64,000 nucleotides of DNA from Actinocatenispora comari (GTDB lineage: Bacteria > Actinomycetota > Actinomycetes > Mycobacteriales > Micromonosporaceae): positions 1 to 64,000 of the forward strand of contig NZ_BOPO01000055.1 in NCBI RefSeq assembly GCF_017312725.1, read 5' to 3'. Every line of letters starts with the position of its first letter. Position 1 is the first letter of the stretch. The position numbers and the translations under genes are program-made. This document shows, one piece after another, positions 49,422-57,316 of the stretch. The notes below the pieces were generated by a model, which was given only the letters and a program-made list of their open reading frames with translations, searched no databases and had not been told where the DNA came from.

Positions 49422-52400
49422 TCAGGCGGTGGCGCGGGTCTCGTCGGGATGTTCGGCGCGGGTGATCAACTCGCCGAAGGTGGCGGTGGCGGCGTCGGAC
49501 TGGGCGCCGTGCGGCAGCAGCCGCTTGTCGACCAGGATGGCCTGGCCGATGAACGGTTCGAGGATGCCGGCCATCCGGATCGGTGCGGCGATCACCAGCT
49601 GGAAGCCGAAGTCGTCGAACGCGGCGAGCGCCTGCCGGGAGAACTCCTCGTCTGACTTGCTGAACGCCTCGTCGAGCATCAGCGGCGCGAACGTGGGCAG
49701 CCCGTCGCCGTCCGGGTCGGCCAGGTTGTAGCTGAGCGCGGCGGCCAGGCAGAACGCGACGAGTTTCTCCTGCTCGCCGCCGGAGTTGGACGAGGTGTTG
49801 CGGTACGTGTAGTGGATCTCGCCGGCCTCGTCGACCTCCTGGCCGTAGAAGCCGTAGCTGGTGCGCACGTCGAGGACGTTGCGCCGCCAGGCTCGGGCTT
49901 CGGCGGTGTCGGCGGTGAACTGCGCCATCAGCTTCTGCACCCGCTGGAACTGGCCGAGCAGCCTGCTCGCGTTGCCGCGGGCGGCGGGTGCCTGGCTGAG
50001 CAGCGTGTCGACCATGGTGCGGAAGTCGCGCATGTCGGCGGAGCGGGCGGCCTTGTAGGCGATCTGCAGGTACCGGCCGGTGTTGAACTCGACCCGGCGC
50101 AGCCCGTTGTTGACCATGTCGACGCGCCGCCGGATGTCGTCGGTGGCGTTCTCGATGGCGCGTTGCAGCACGCTGATCGACGGCACCATGTCTTCGCTGA
50201 TCATCTGCTGGAAGCGGTCCATCGCCTGGGGCAGCTTGCGTTGCCGGATGTCGGCGTGCAGTGCGGCGAAGTCCGCGCCGCAGGCGTCGACGTCGCCGCT
50301 GGTGTCCGGGGCGGAGTCGGGCCACTGCTCGCAGAACCGGTCGATCGCGCTCTTGACCCGGGTACGGGCGTGCAGGCGTTCGGCGTTGGCCGCCTCCCGC
50401 CGGTTCTGCAGCTCGCGGCGCAACGCCGTCCTGGTCGGGCCGACGTTCTCCGGGTCGAGTTCGACCTCGGTCGCGGCGAGCGCCTCGTCGAGGTAGTCGC
50501 GGGCGGCGTCGTCGAGCTCGTGCGGCCGGTCCTGCTCGGCGTCGAGGACGTCGACCAGCGCCTGCTGCCGGGTGTTGTGCCCGGACAGCTGGGTCTTGAG
50601 GGTGGCGCGCTGGTCGACCAGGTCCTCCCACTGCTGCTTGGCCTCGTCGCGGCGCTTCTCCAGCAGCTGCAGGTTGGCGTTGTTGGCGCGGACCTCGGCC
50701 AGCCGGTCGGCCAGCTCGTCGGCCTGCCGCCCGGCGGTCCAGTGGTCGAGCTGCTCCCAGTCGGTGTGGTCGGCCAGTTGGGCTCCGCACCGGCCGATGC
50801 GCTCCAGCGCCGTCCACCGCCCGTCCAGCTGGTCGGCGTCGGCCTGTGCGGCGCGGCTGCGCTCGTCGAGGGTGGCCAGCTCGTCTTCCAGCGCGGCGAT
50901 CTTGGCGGCGGTGTTGGCGCCCAGGATGTACGAGGAGCGGCTGGTCAGCTCGGGCCGGTCGTCCTTGCGGAAGACGTTGCCGGGCTGTTTGACGGTGCCG
51001 TGCGGGGTGACCGCGATCGGGTGCGGCTCCAGCTTGCGGGCGGACTCGACGCACACGTGCTGGAACCGCTTGGCGAGCTGGTTCGACAGCCAGCCGCCGC
51101 TGGGGTGGTCGGTGTCGACGGTCAGCTTGCCGGCCAGCGTGTCCGCCGCCGGCCGCGCCGCCGCGGCGGTGACGGGGCTGACGATGCTGTACTCGACGAC
51201 GCCGCGCATGTCGTGCTCGTCCACGAACCGCATCACCGCCTGCTGGTGGCGCGCCGGCACGAGCAGGCGCAGCCCGAAGCCGCGGAGGACCTTCTCGGCC
51301 GCCGGCCGCCAGCGCTCCTCGCCGTCGGCGACGTCGATCAGCTCCGCGGCGAACGCCAGGTCGTCGACGGGAATGCCGGCTCCGTGGGCGATCAGCTCGC
51401 GGCGTTCGCGCTGCCGGGGCGGGATCAGCGAGCGCGCCGAGCGCAGCCCCGCCAGCTCGGCGGCCTTGTCCTTGTGCCGGTTCCGGGCGGCCGCTGCGGC
51501 GGCGAACACCGCGTGTCGCCGGCCGGCGAGCTGGGTGCGTTCGCGGGCCGCGGTGGACACCAGGCTGCCGAGCCGGGTGTGGAACTCGTCGAACTCCTGC
51601 CGGTTGGTCGGTGCCGGCTGGTCCAGCTGGTCGACCAGACCGGTGAAGCTCTGGTACGCGCGCCGCCGGGCCTGCGTTTCGCTCTGCGCGGCGCGCAGTT
51701 GGGTCTGCAGCTCGCCGAGGATCGAGCCGTCCCGGCGCAGCTGCGCCTCCAGCGACTGATAGCGCTCGGACGCCTCCTCGACCTGGGTGTTCGCCGCCGA
51801 CAGCTCGGCGTCGAGTCGCTCGATCGTCGCGTCGATCTCGTCCAGCGCGGTCTGCGCGGCCCGCAGCTGGACGGCCCGCACGTAGTGGTCGAGCGTGGCG
51901 CCGAGCAGCTCGTCGGCCATCGTCTGACGCTGCTCGGAGTGCTGGTAGCGCTGCCAGGCGTCCGGCAGCTCGTGCAGCGCCTTCTCCTGGGCGTGCGCGC
52001 GCCGGGCCGTCTCGTACGCGTCGTTGAGCGGGGTGAAGGTGTCCAGCATGTCGGTGGCGGCGGCGAACGTCTCCGGCTCGTCGAGCATGTTCTCCCGGAT
52101 GAACAGGTTCAGGTCGCCGACGTTCTTCATCGCCTTCGCCTTGCCCAGCAACGACAGCGCCATGCTGGAGTTGCCGAGCCCGATGCGGCGGGACAGCTCG
52201 CGGGAGAACTTGACCGGCCCGTCGCAGTGCGTGCAGGCGAACGTGGCGCGCAGCCAGCGGGTGTCGAAGCCGCGCTCGGCCCAGCCGGTCAGCGCGGTGA
52301 GCTCGAACGCCCCCTCGTACAGGTGGAACAGCGACTTGAGCGACGCGTTGTCGGTCTCGGCGCCGGTGAACCACTTGACCACCACCGCCGTGGTGACGGT

Positions 52401-52784
52401 GCCCAGCCCGTCGTCGTAGGTGGCCGCCACCGCCGACCAGGTCGGCTTGCCGCCGCGCAGGTACCGGGTGCGGGCCTGGGCGTTGGCGTCGTTGGTCTGC
52501 GACCAGGCGCCGCGCACGTAGTCGGCGACGCTGCGGGTGGCCTGCTTGGCGCCGCGGGCGCTCAGGTCGGCCGAGGCGTTGAACCGCTGGTCGTGGGTGG
52601 GCAGCAGCACCAGCGAGTGCGCGTCCATCAGCGACGACTTCCCGGAACCGGACGGGCCGGTGAACAGCACGCCCCGCTCGTCGATCGGGAAGTCCTTGTA
52701 GCCGGTGAAGGTGGCCCAGTTGATCACCTGCAGCCGGGTCAGCCGCACCTGCCCGAGGTGGATGGTACGAGCGCGCTCACTCAT
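49422..52784 (-). CDS. jetC: JetC/MksB-type SMC-like ATPase (Wadjet)
   Basis: 1,120 residues. The P-loop FTGPSGSGKSSLMDA sits at about 42-56. Long coiled-coil arms follow, with a hinge-like segment near 470-620. The ABC signature SSNSGGEQEKLVAFCLAAAL and Walker B FAPLMLDEAFSKSDEEF come at the C-terminus, so the ATPase head is complete. Proteins of this length with these neighbours are the SMC subunit of Wadjet/MksBEF complexes, which extrude DNA loops and, in Wadjet, lead to cleavage of small circular plasmids. It overlaps jetB by eight bases. The downstream jetD gene normally found here is absent. Confidence 0.92.
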   Translation of the reverse strand: MSERARTIHLGQVRLTRLQVINWATFTGYKDFPIDERGVLFTGPSGSGKSSLMDAHSLVLLPTHDQRFNASADLSARGAKQATRSVADYVRGAWSQTNDANAQARTRYLRGGKPTWSAVAATYDDGLGTVTTAVVVKWFTGAETDNASLKSLFHLYEGAFELTALTGWAERGFDTRWLRATFACTHCDGPVKFSRELSRRIGLGNSSMALSLLGKAKAMKNVGDLNLFIRENMLDEPETFAAATDMLDTFTPLNDAYETARRAHAQEKALHELPDAWQRYQHSEQRQTMADELLGATLDHYVRAVQLRAAQTALDEIDATIERLDAELSAANTQVEEASERYQSLEAQLRRDGSILGELQTQLRAAQSETQARRRAYQSFTGLVDQLDQPAPTNRQEFDEFHTRLGSLVSTAARERTQLAGRRHAVFAAAAAARNRHKDKAAELAGLRSARSLIPPRQRERRELIAHGAGIPVDDLAFAAELIDVADGEERWRPAAEKVLRGFGLRLLVPARHQQAVMRFVDEHDMRGVVEYSIVSPVTAAAARPAADTLAGKLTVDTDHPSGGWLSNQLAKRFQHVCVESARKLEPHPIAVTPHGTVKQPGNVFRKDDRPELTSRSSYILGANTAAKIAALEDELATLDERSRAAQADADQLDGRWTALERIGRCGAQLADHTDWEQLDHWTAGRQADELADRLAEVRANNANLQLLEKRRDEAKQQWEDLVDQRATLKTQLSGHNTRQQALVDVLDAEQDRPHELDDAARDYLDEALAATEVELDPENVGPTRTALRRELQNRREAANAERLHARTRVKSAIDRFCEQWPDSAPDTSGDVDACGADFAALHADIRQRKLPQAMDRFQQMISEDMVPSISVLQRAIENATDDIRRRVDMVNNGLRRVEFNTGRYLQIAYKAARSADMRDFRTMVDTLLSQAPAARGNASRLLGQFQRVQKLMAQFTADTAEARAWRRNVLDVRTSYGFYGQEVDEAGEIHYTYRNTSSNSGGEQEKLVAFCLAAALSYNLADPDGDGLPTFAPLMLDEAFSKSDEEFSRQALAAFDDFGFQLVIAAPIRMAGILEPFIGQAILVDKRLLPHGAQSDAATATFGELITRAEHPDETRATA

Positions 52785-53511
52785 CGTCGTCCTCCTCGGC
52801 GGTGTCGCCGATGTCGCCGCGGGCGATCGCGGTGTAGGTGTCGGTCAGCGCCTCGACCCGGTCGGCGGTCAGGATCGCGGTGATCACCGGCAGGATCAGG
52901 TACCGGTCGGTGCCCCGGATCGGCTGGATGATCGACGCGTCGTCCAGCGACTTGATCGCGGTGCGGATCTTCTTGTCGAACGCGGCCGCGTCGGTGTCGG
53001 TGGCCCGCTTGTAGGCGAACATGTGGTCGATCAGGTCGGTGGTCGAGACCACCGGGTCGTCCGGCGCGGTCAGGTACTGCTGGTAGAGGTGCAGCGCCAG
53101 GGCACTGGCGGCGAGGCTCAGCGTGCGGGTGCGCAGGATGGTACGGCCGTGCGGGCTCGGGTCGTCGGCCTGCCGGGTGAACGCGTACCGGTGTTCCCGG
53201 TTGACCTCCAGCAGCAGCCCCAGCTCCGAGAGCCGGCTGCGTAGCACCTGCTCGTACTGCAGCACGATCGCCCAGTGCTTCTTCGCCTTGTCGGTCAGGT
53301 GCGGTGCGGCGACCAGCTCCTGCAGCGTCCAGCACACCTCGGGCGGCAGGGCGCTGGTGTCGCCGTCGAAGCGTGGTTCGTGGTCGCGCTCCAGGTGCGC
53401 GCCGACCGGCGCGGCGGCCGGCTCGGTGTCGAAGACCTCGGTCGGGTCCAGCGGCGTCGCGGGTGTCTCGGCGAACAGCGCCGGGTCGACGGCCTCGGGG
53501 TCGTCAGGCAT
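52777..53511 (-). CDS. jetB: JetB/MksE-like protein (DUF4194)
   Basis: 244 residues. The core HLTDKAKKHWAIVLQYEQVL, SELGLLLEVNREHRYAFTRQ, and TTDLIDHMFAYKRATDTDAA match the DUF4194 winged-helix KITE-like subunit of Wadjet. An acidic, disordered tail of about 50 residues precedes it and DIGDTAEEDDDE closes it. JetB bridges the kleisin JetA and the SMC heads. The start overlaps jetA and the end overlaps jetC by eight bases each, so the three proteins are translationally coupled. Confidence 0.9.
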   Translation of the reverse strand: MPDDPEAVDPALFAETPATPLDPTEVFDTEPAAAPVGAHLERDHEPRFDGDTSALPPEVCWTLQELVAAPHLTDKAKKHWAIVLQYEQVLRSRLSELGLLLEVNREHRYAFTRQADDPSPHGRTILRTRTLSLAASALALHLYQQYLTAPDDPVVSTTDLIDHMFAYKRATDTDAAAFDKKIRTAIKSLDDASIIQPIRGTDRYLILPVITAILTADRVEALTDTYTAIARGDIGDTAEEDDDE

Positions 53512-55045
53512 GCGCCGGCACCTCCGTGAGCAGGTTGCCCTGGCCGGGCCGCGGGCGGGGCGGGCCGCCGCGCTCGGCCGGGTCGGGAAGCTGGTCGCCG
53601 AACAGCAGGTAGGGCAGGGTGAGCGGGCGCAACCCCTGCGCGGTGTGCGCCACCACGGTGACCCGGGACTGCAGGTCGGCCTTGCCGAACCGGGCCGCGA
53701 GCGACCACAGCCCGATGATGTCGCCGGTACGTGGCTGCGCCAGCAGCTCCAGCACGTCGGGCAGCGTCGCGATGCCGTGGTGCGCCTCGATCGCCGCGTT
53801 CACCGCCCGCCGCAGCGCGGCCCAGTCGATCGACTCGGCGCCGATCAGGCTCGCCGGGTCGATGGCGAACCCGGCGTCGTCGACCAGCGGGTCGGGGCGC
53901 TCCGGCGGGCCCTCGCGCAGCCGCAGCCGCCCCACCGAGCTGGTGTCGACCCCGCTCATCGGTACGGCGAAGCCGATGTCGCGGCCGCCGTGGGTCACCG
54001 CGAACGCCTCGGCCGCCGCGGTCTGTGCCTCCGCCACCCGGGTGCGCATGCTGCGGTAGTGCGCGATGTCGCCGCCGCGCACGAACGTGCTGATGCGCCG
54101 GAACGCCATCGCGCGGGCCTGCTCGACCTCGCGGACCCGCTGCCACATCGCGTCGATGAACCCGTCGAGCGCCTCCGCCACCTCCGCCGGCAGCCCCTCG
54201 ACGCGCAGCAGCACGTCGGCGATGTCGGTCTCCAGCCGGGAGCGCTGCGAGGGCGTGCCGATCAGCGTCGCGAACGCCCGGAACGCCTGCCCCTCGGGCG
54301 ATTCGGCGATCACGTCGTGGCCCTCGAACATTCGCCGCAACGACTCGGCGAACTCCTCCGCGTCGTCCGACAGGCTCTGCCGGATCAGCGCCATCGTGTT
54401 GGCCTGCATGCGTTCCCCGTACCGGGCGATGTCGGCCGGGATCCGCTCGACCAGATGCATCAGCGTCGAGATCCGTTCCACCAGCTCGGCGTGCGCCACC
54501 GCGGGAACCTCACCGCGATCCAGCTCGTCGCGCTTGGCGCGCAGCGCCCGGATCTGCTCGTCGATCTCGGCCCGGCGCGAGTCGAGGTCGGGGTCGGCCT
54601 CCGTCGCGATCTGGTGCACGCCGGCCATCACCATCGCCAGCGCCGACTCGGTCGCGGTGGAGGTGTGCCGGCGCAGGTTGCGCATCTGCCGCACCGCCTG
54701 CGCCGCACCGGCGGTCAGCTGGTACCGCTCGGAGCGCGACTCGGGATCGACGGTGCGGTGCGCCCAGCCCTTCTTCGTCCACCGGGTCAGCAGCGCGTCG
54801 GCGTCGGCGAACGCCAGCCCGGGGCCGTCGCCGGGCAACGGTGCCGACCGGACCAGCCGCGGCAGGTCGCGGTCGATCGCCGTCGCCAGCGCCGCTCCGT
54901 CCACCACCTGACCGTCACCCAGATGCGCCGCCATCAACGCCAGGTGCAGCAGCGCGTCGGCCGAGCGCAGCAACGACATCGTCACGTCCGCCTCGGCGTT
55001 GCTGCTGAACTCGTGCAGCAACTGCTCGGCACTTCTCCCGGCCAC
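53504..55045 (-). CDS. jetA: JetA/MksF-like kleisin (DUF3375)
   Basis: 513 residues from GTG 55045; upstream codons are arginine- and cysteine-rich noise. DUF3375 features are ALLTRWTKKGWAHRTVDPES near the N-terminus, a central coiled coil (RRAEIDEQIRALRAKRDELD), and the C-terminal DLQSRVTVVAHTAQGLRPLT. Kleisins close the ring of SMC complexes. As the first gene of the operon it presumably has its own promoter; TATCGT (minus strand, 55084-55079) is a weak -10 candidate. Confidence 0.9.
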   Translation of the reverse strand: MAGRSAEQLLHEFSSNAEADVTMSLLRSADALLHLALMAAHLGDGQVVDGAALATAIDRDLPRLVRSAPLPGDGPGLAFADADALLTRWTKKGWAHRTVDPESRSERYQLTAGAAQAVRQMRNLRRHTSTATESALAMVMAGVHQIATEADPDLDSRRAEIDEQIRALRAKRDELDRGEVPAVAHAELVERISTLMHLVERIPADIARYGERMQANTMALIRQSLSDDAEEFAESLRRMFEGHDVIAESPEGQAFRAFATLIGTPSQRSRLETDIADVLLRVEGLPAEVAEALDGFIDAMWQRVREVEQARAMAFRRISTFVRGGDIAHYRSMRTRVAEAQTAAAEAFAVTHGGRDIGFAVPMSGVDTSSVGRLRLREGPPERPDPLVDDAGFAIDPASLIGAESIDWAALRRAVNAAIEAHHGIATLPDVLELLAQPRTGDIIGLWSLAARFGKADLQSRVTVVAHTAQGLRPLTLPYLLFGDQLPDPAERGGPPRPRPGQGNLLTEVPAHA

Positions 55046-55269
55046 GACCCCACCCGCCCCCGTACAACAACGCCCCGAACGATACGACCCCCCGCCGACA
55101 CTCCGTCGCACCGAGTCACCCTCCCGACCCCGTGACGTACCGCACCGGGCGCGCGTGCCGCGCACCGTCGGTGGTGACGCGGCGGATCGCGTCGCGGCCG
55201 GCTGGTGTCAGTACGAGTCGGGCGACCGCCAAGAGGGCGCGACGCGGGCCCGGCATCGCGGCTCGTTCG

Positions 55270-55848
55270 TCATGGCGTGGGCGCGGTGAGGTAGCGCTGG
55301 ATCGTGGGGCCGAGCCACTCCACGATCTCCTCGCGGCCGAGTGCCACGCTCGCCGGGAAGCGCAGTACGTAGCGCGTCAGCGCGAGCCCGAGCACGGTCG
55401 AGGCGCACAGCGCCGCCCGAACCGGCGCCTGCTCCGGCTCGGGCCCGACCCGGCGGGCCAGCGGGATCAACTGGTCCTGCAGCACGCTCTGCGTGCGCTC
55501 GGCGACCTCCGGATCGGTGGCGCCGACCCGCAGCAGCGCGGTGAGCTCGCCGTTCTCCTCCCACAGGGCGAGGAAGTGGCGCACCAGCGTGCGGCCGATC
55601 TCCTCGCGTTGGTCGAACGACAGGGCGGGCAGTCGGGGGTCGATCGAGACGGCCGCCGCGAACAGACCTGCCTTGTTGCCGTAGTACCGCATCACCATCG
55701 ACGGGTCGATTTCCGCGTCGCGCGCGATGGCCCGGATGGTCGCCTTCTCGTAGCCGTCCGCCGCGAACCGCGCGCGGGCCGCGTCGAGGATCGTCGCGCG
55801 GGTGGCGTCGGAACGGCGGGCGGGCTGCTGCTCGGTGCTGCCGGTCAT
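55270..55848 (-). CDS. TetR-family regulator
   Basis: 192 residues. The DNA-binding domain is ATRATILDAARARFAADGYE, KATIRAIARDAEIDPSMVMR and YYGNKAGLFAAAV. The C-terminal domain is of the TetR_C_17 type (LARRVGPEPEQAPVRAALCA). It is divergent from an ABM monooxygenase gene; a 36-bp compound palindrome covering the start of that transcript is its likely target. Confidence 0.92.
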   Translation of the reverse strand: MTGSTEQQPARRSDATRATILDAARARFAADGYEKATIRAIARDAEIDPSMVMRYYGNKAGLFAAAVSIDPRLPALSFDQREEIGRTLVRHFLALWEENGELTALLRVGATDPEVAERTQSVLQDQLIPLARRVGPEPEQAPVRAALCASTVLGLALTRYVLRFPASVALGREEIVEWLGPTIQRYLTAPTP

Positions 55849-55873
55849 GCAAACAAGCGTAGGCCATCACGTG

Positions 55874-55902
55874 TTGACAGCCGAGGATGGTCGCTCTACT
55901 GT
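55874..55902 (+). promoter_or_regulatory. strong promoter of the ABM-VOC pair
   Basis: TTGACA (55874-55879), 17 bp, TACTGT (55897-55902). This is the closest match to sigma-70 consensus in the window. The start would fall near 55909, inside the operator. Confidence 0.8.
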
Positions 55903-55936
55903 TGCCAACAGTCGTTGGCCAACATGCGTTGGCAAC
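55901..55936. promoter_or_regulatory. compound TetR operator
   Basis: GTTGCCAAC (55901-55909), GTTGGCCAAC (55914-55923) and GTTGGCAAC (55928-55936) are arranged so that the whole is nearly symmetric about the central TTGGCCAA. It overlaps the -10 and transcription start of the ABM gene, and lies 53 bases from the TetR start. Confidence 0.8.
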
Positions 55937-55969
55937 CTTGACGCCCGACCGCGAAAGGACGTACCGAAG

Positions 55970-56320
55970 ATGGCCGAGCTGCGCAGCCTGGACCCGAACA
56001 CGCCGATGTTCGCCCAGCTCACCGAGGAGACCGGGCCCATCGTGCTGGCCAACACCTTCCTCGTACCGACGGAGCGGACCGAATCGTTCCTGGCCCTGTT
56101 CCGGCGGCAGGCGGAGCTCATGCGGAGCCAGCCGGGATTCGTCTCCCTGCAACTGCATCAGGGAACGGCGGGCAGCCGGCTGCTGCTGAACGTCGCGGTC
56201 TGGGAATCGACCCGGGCGCTCGCCGCCGCTCTCGGCAACCCGCAGTTCCAACGCATTGCGGCCGAGTTCCCGGCCGACATCGTGTCGTATCCGCACATCT
56301 TCCAGCGGCTCGACGCCTGA
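55970..56320 (+). CDS. antibiotic-biosynthesis monooxygenase (ABM) domain protein
   Basis: 116 residues from ATG 55970 with AAAGGAC upstream. The ABM fold is shown by GPIVLANTFLVPTERTESFL, ALFRRQAELMRSQPGFVSLQ, LHQGTAGSRLLLNVAVWES and FPADIVSYPHIFQRLDA. Dimeric ABM proteins oxidise polycyclic aromatics without cofactors or degrade heme; here the short form lacks the heme ligands. It is followed after 56 bases by a VOC gene. Both are under a TetR-type operator and strong promoter, suggesting inducible detoxification of an aromatic compound (inference). Confidence 0.88.
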   Translation: MAELRSLDPNTPMFAQLTEETGPIVLANTFLVPTERTESFLALFRRQAELMRSQPGFVSLQLHQGTAGSRLLLNVAVWESTRALAAALGNPQFQRIAAEFPADIVSYPHIFQRLDA

Positions 56321-56376
56321 CCCGGCAACCGTGGCCGCCCGGCCCGCACGAATGACCCGATGGATGGAGACAACCC

Positions 56377-56763
56377 ATGTCCGTGGACCTGAATCACACC
56401 ATCGCCCCTGCCCATGACCCGCGAGCGTCGGCGCAGTTCTTGGCCGAGATCCTCGGCCTGAGTGTCGATCCGCCGCTGGCGCACTTCACGCCGGTCACGC
56501 TGGCCAACGGGATCAGCCTGGACTACGACCAGCTGGACGACTTCGAGCCACATCATTACGCGTTCATGGTCAGCGAGCAGGAGTTCGACGCCGCCCTGTC
56601 CCGTATCCGGCGCGGTGGAGTCACCCACTACGGCGATCCCGCCTGCCAGGAGGTGGGGCAGATCTATCACAGCGAACGGACGGAAGGTCGCCGCGGCCTC
56701 TACTTCCGCGATCCCGACGGGCATCTGATGGAAATCCTCACCCCGGGCGGCGCCGGGTCGTGA
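56377..56763 (+). CDS. VOC-superfamily protein, glyoxalase type
   Basis: 128 residues. It has LNHTIAPAHDPRASAQFLAE at the start, with the first His as a likely metal ligand. HHYAFMVSEQEFDAALSRI opens the second module, and LYFRDPDGHLMEILTPG closes it (Glu ligand). All three expected metal positions are present, so an active metalloenzyme is plausible. It lies 56 bases after the ABM gene and shares its promoter; a remnant frame and a strong hairpin follow. Confidence 0.88.
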   Translation: MSVDLNHTIAPAHDPRASAQFLAEILGLSVDPPLAHFTPVTLANGISLDYDQLDDFEPHHYAFMVSEQEFDAALSRIRRGGVTHYGDPACQEVGQIYHSERTEGRRGLYFRDPDGHLMEILTPGGAGS

Positions 56764-56865
56764 CACCGGCCAAGGCGATCCTGTCCACGGCATCCATCAG
56801 CTGGCACGCCATCGGCCGTCCGCGCCGCGTCCGCCCGTGAACCCTGCCGTCCAAGACGGAGCATC

Positions 56866-56957
56866 ATGCCGCTGAGGAAGGTCAACACCGTCCTGACCGC
56901 CGCCGGCACCCTGTTCGTTCTCCACCTCGGGCTGTCCTTCGTTCTGTCGCCCGAGCG
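56866..56957 (+). pseudogene. truncated membrane-protein gene ending in a terminator
   Basis: ATG 56866 has GGAG eight bases upstream and begins MPLRKVNTVLTAAGTLFVLH, then LGLSFVLSPER, the typical first helix of a small membrane protein. The frame then runs straight into a perfect hairpin and on into the antisense of the ferredoxin gene, with no stop until 57294. The rest of the gene appears to be deleted. The family is not recognised. Confidence 0.4.
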
Positions 56958-56993
56958 AAGGGGTGGCCCGGCCGCATGGCCGGGCCACCCCTT
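56958..56993. terminator. 16-bp stem hairpin terminator
   Basis: AAGGGGTGGCCCGGCC (56958-56973), loop GCAT, and the exact complement (56978-56993). It lies between the converging VOC and ferredoxin genes and probably ends both transcripts. Confidence 0.85.
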
Positions 56994-57068
56994 GCCTGTC
57001 GGCGATCGCAGGGAGGGCAAGGCAACCGGTCCGCTCCGCATGAGCAGGGGCCCGGCGGCCGAGCTCGG

Positions 57069-57263
57069 TTACGGCCGCACGGTGATGGCCATGGCGGGGC
57101 AGCCCGCGGCGGCGGACTGCACGTCGCGCAGGCGTTGCTGCGGCGGGTTGGCGTCCAGCAGTTCCACGACTCCGTCGGAGTCCCGCTGGTCGAACACGTC
57201 GTCGGCGGTCAGCGCGCACTGCCCGGATGACACGCAGGCGTCCTGGTCGACGGAAACTTTCAC
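57069..57263 (-). CDS. 3Fe-4S ferredoxin, P450 partner
   Basis: 64 residues from GTG 57263 with GAGGAG upstream. Three cluster cysteines are present: C10, C16 and C55 (DQDACVSSGQC and AAAGCPAM). The usual second cysteine of a 4Fe-4S site is replaced by Ser/Gly, giving the 3Fe-4S type that serves actinobacterial P450s (as in SuaB/SubB). The P450 gene ends 53 bases upstream on the same strand, so it is almost certainly its electron donor. Confidence 0.92.
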   Translation of the reverse strand: MKVSVDQDACVSSGQCALTADDVFDQRDSDGVVELLDANPPQQRLRDVQSAAAGCPAMAITVRP

Positions 57264-57316
57264 GACGTTCTCCTCGATGCGGCGGGTGGGGTGAGGCGGC
57301 GTGGCCGTACCGGTGA

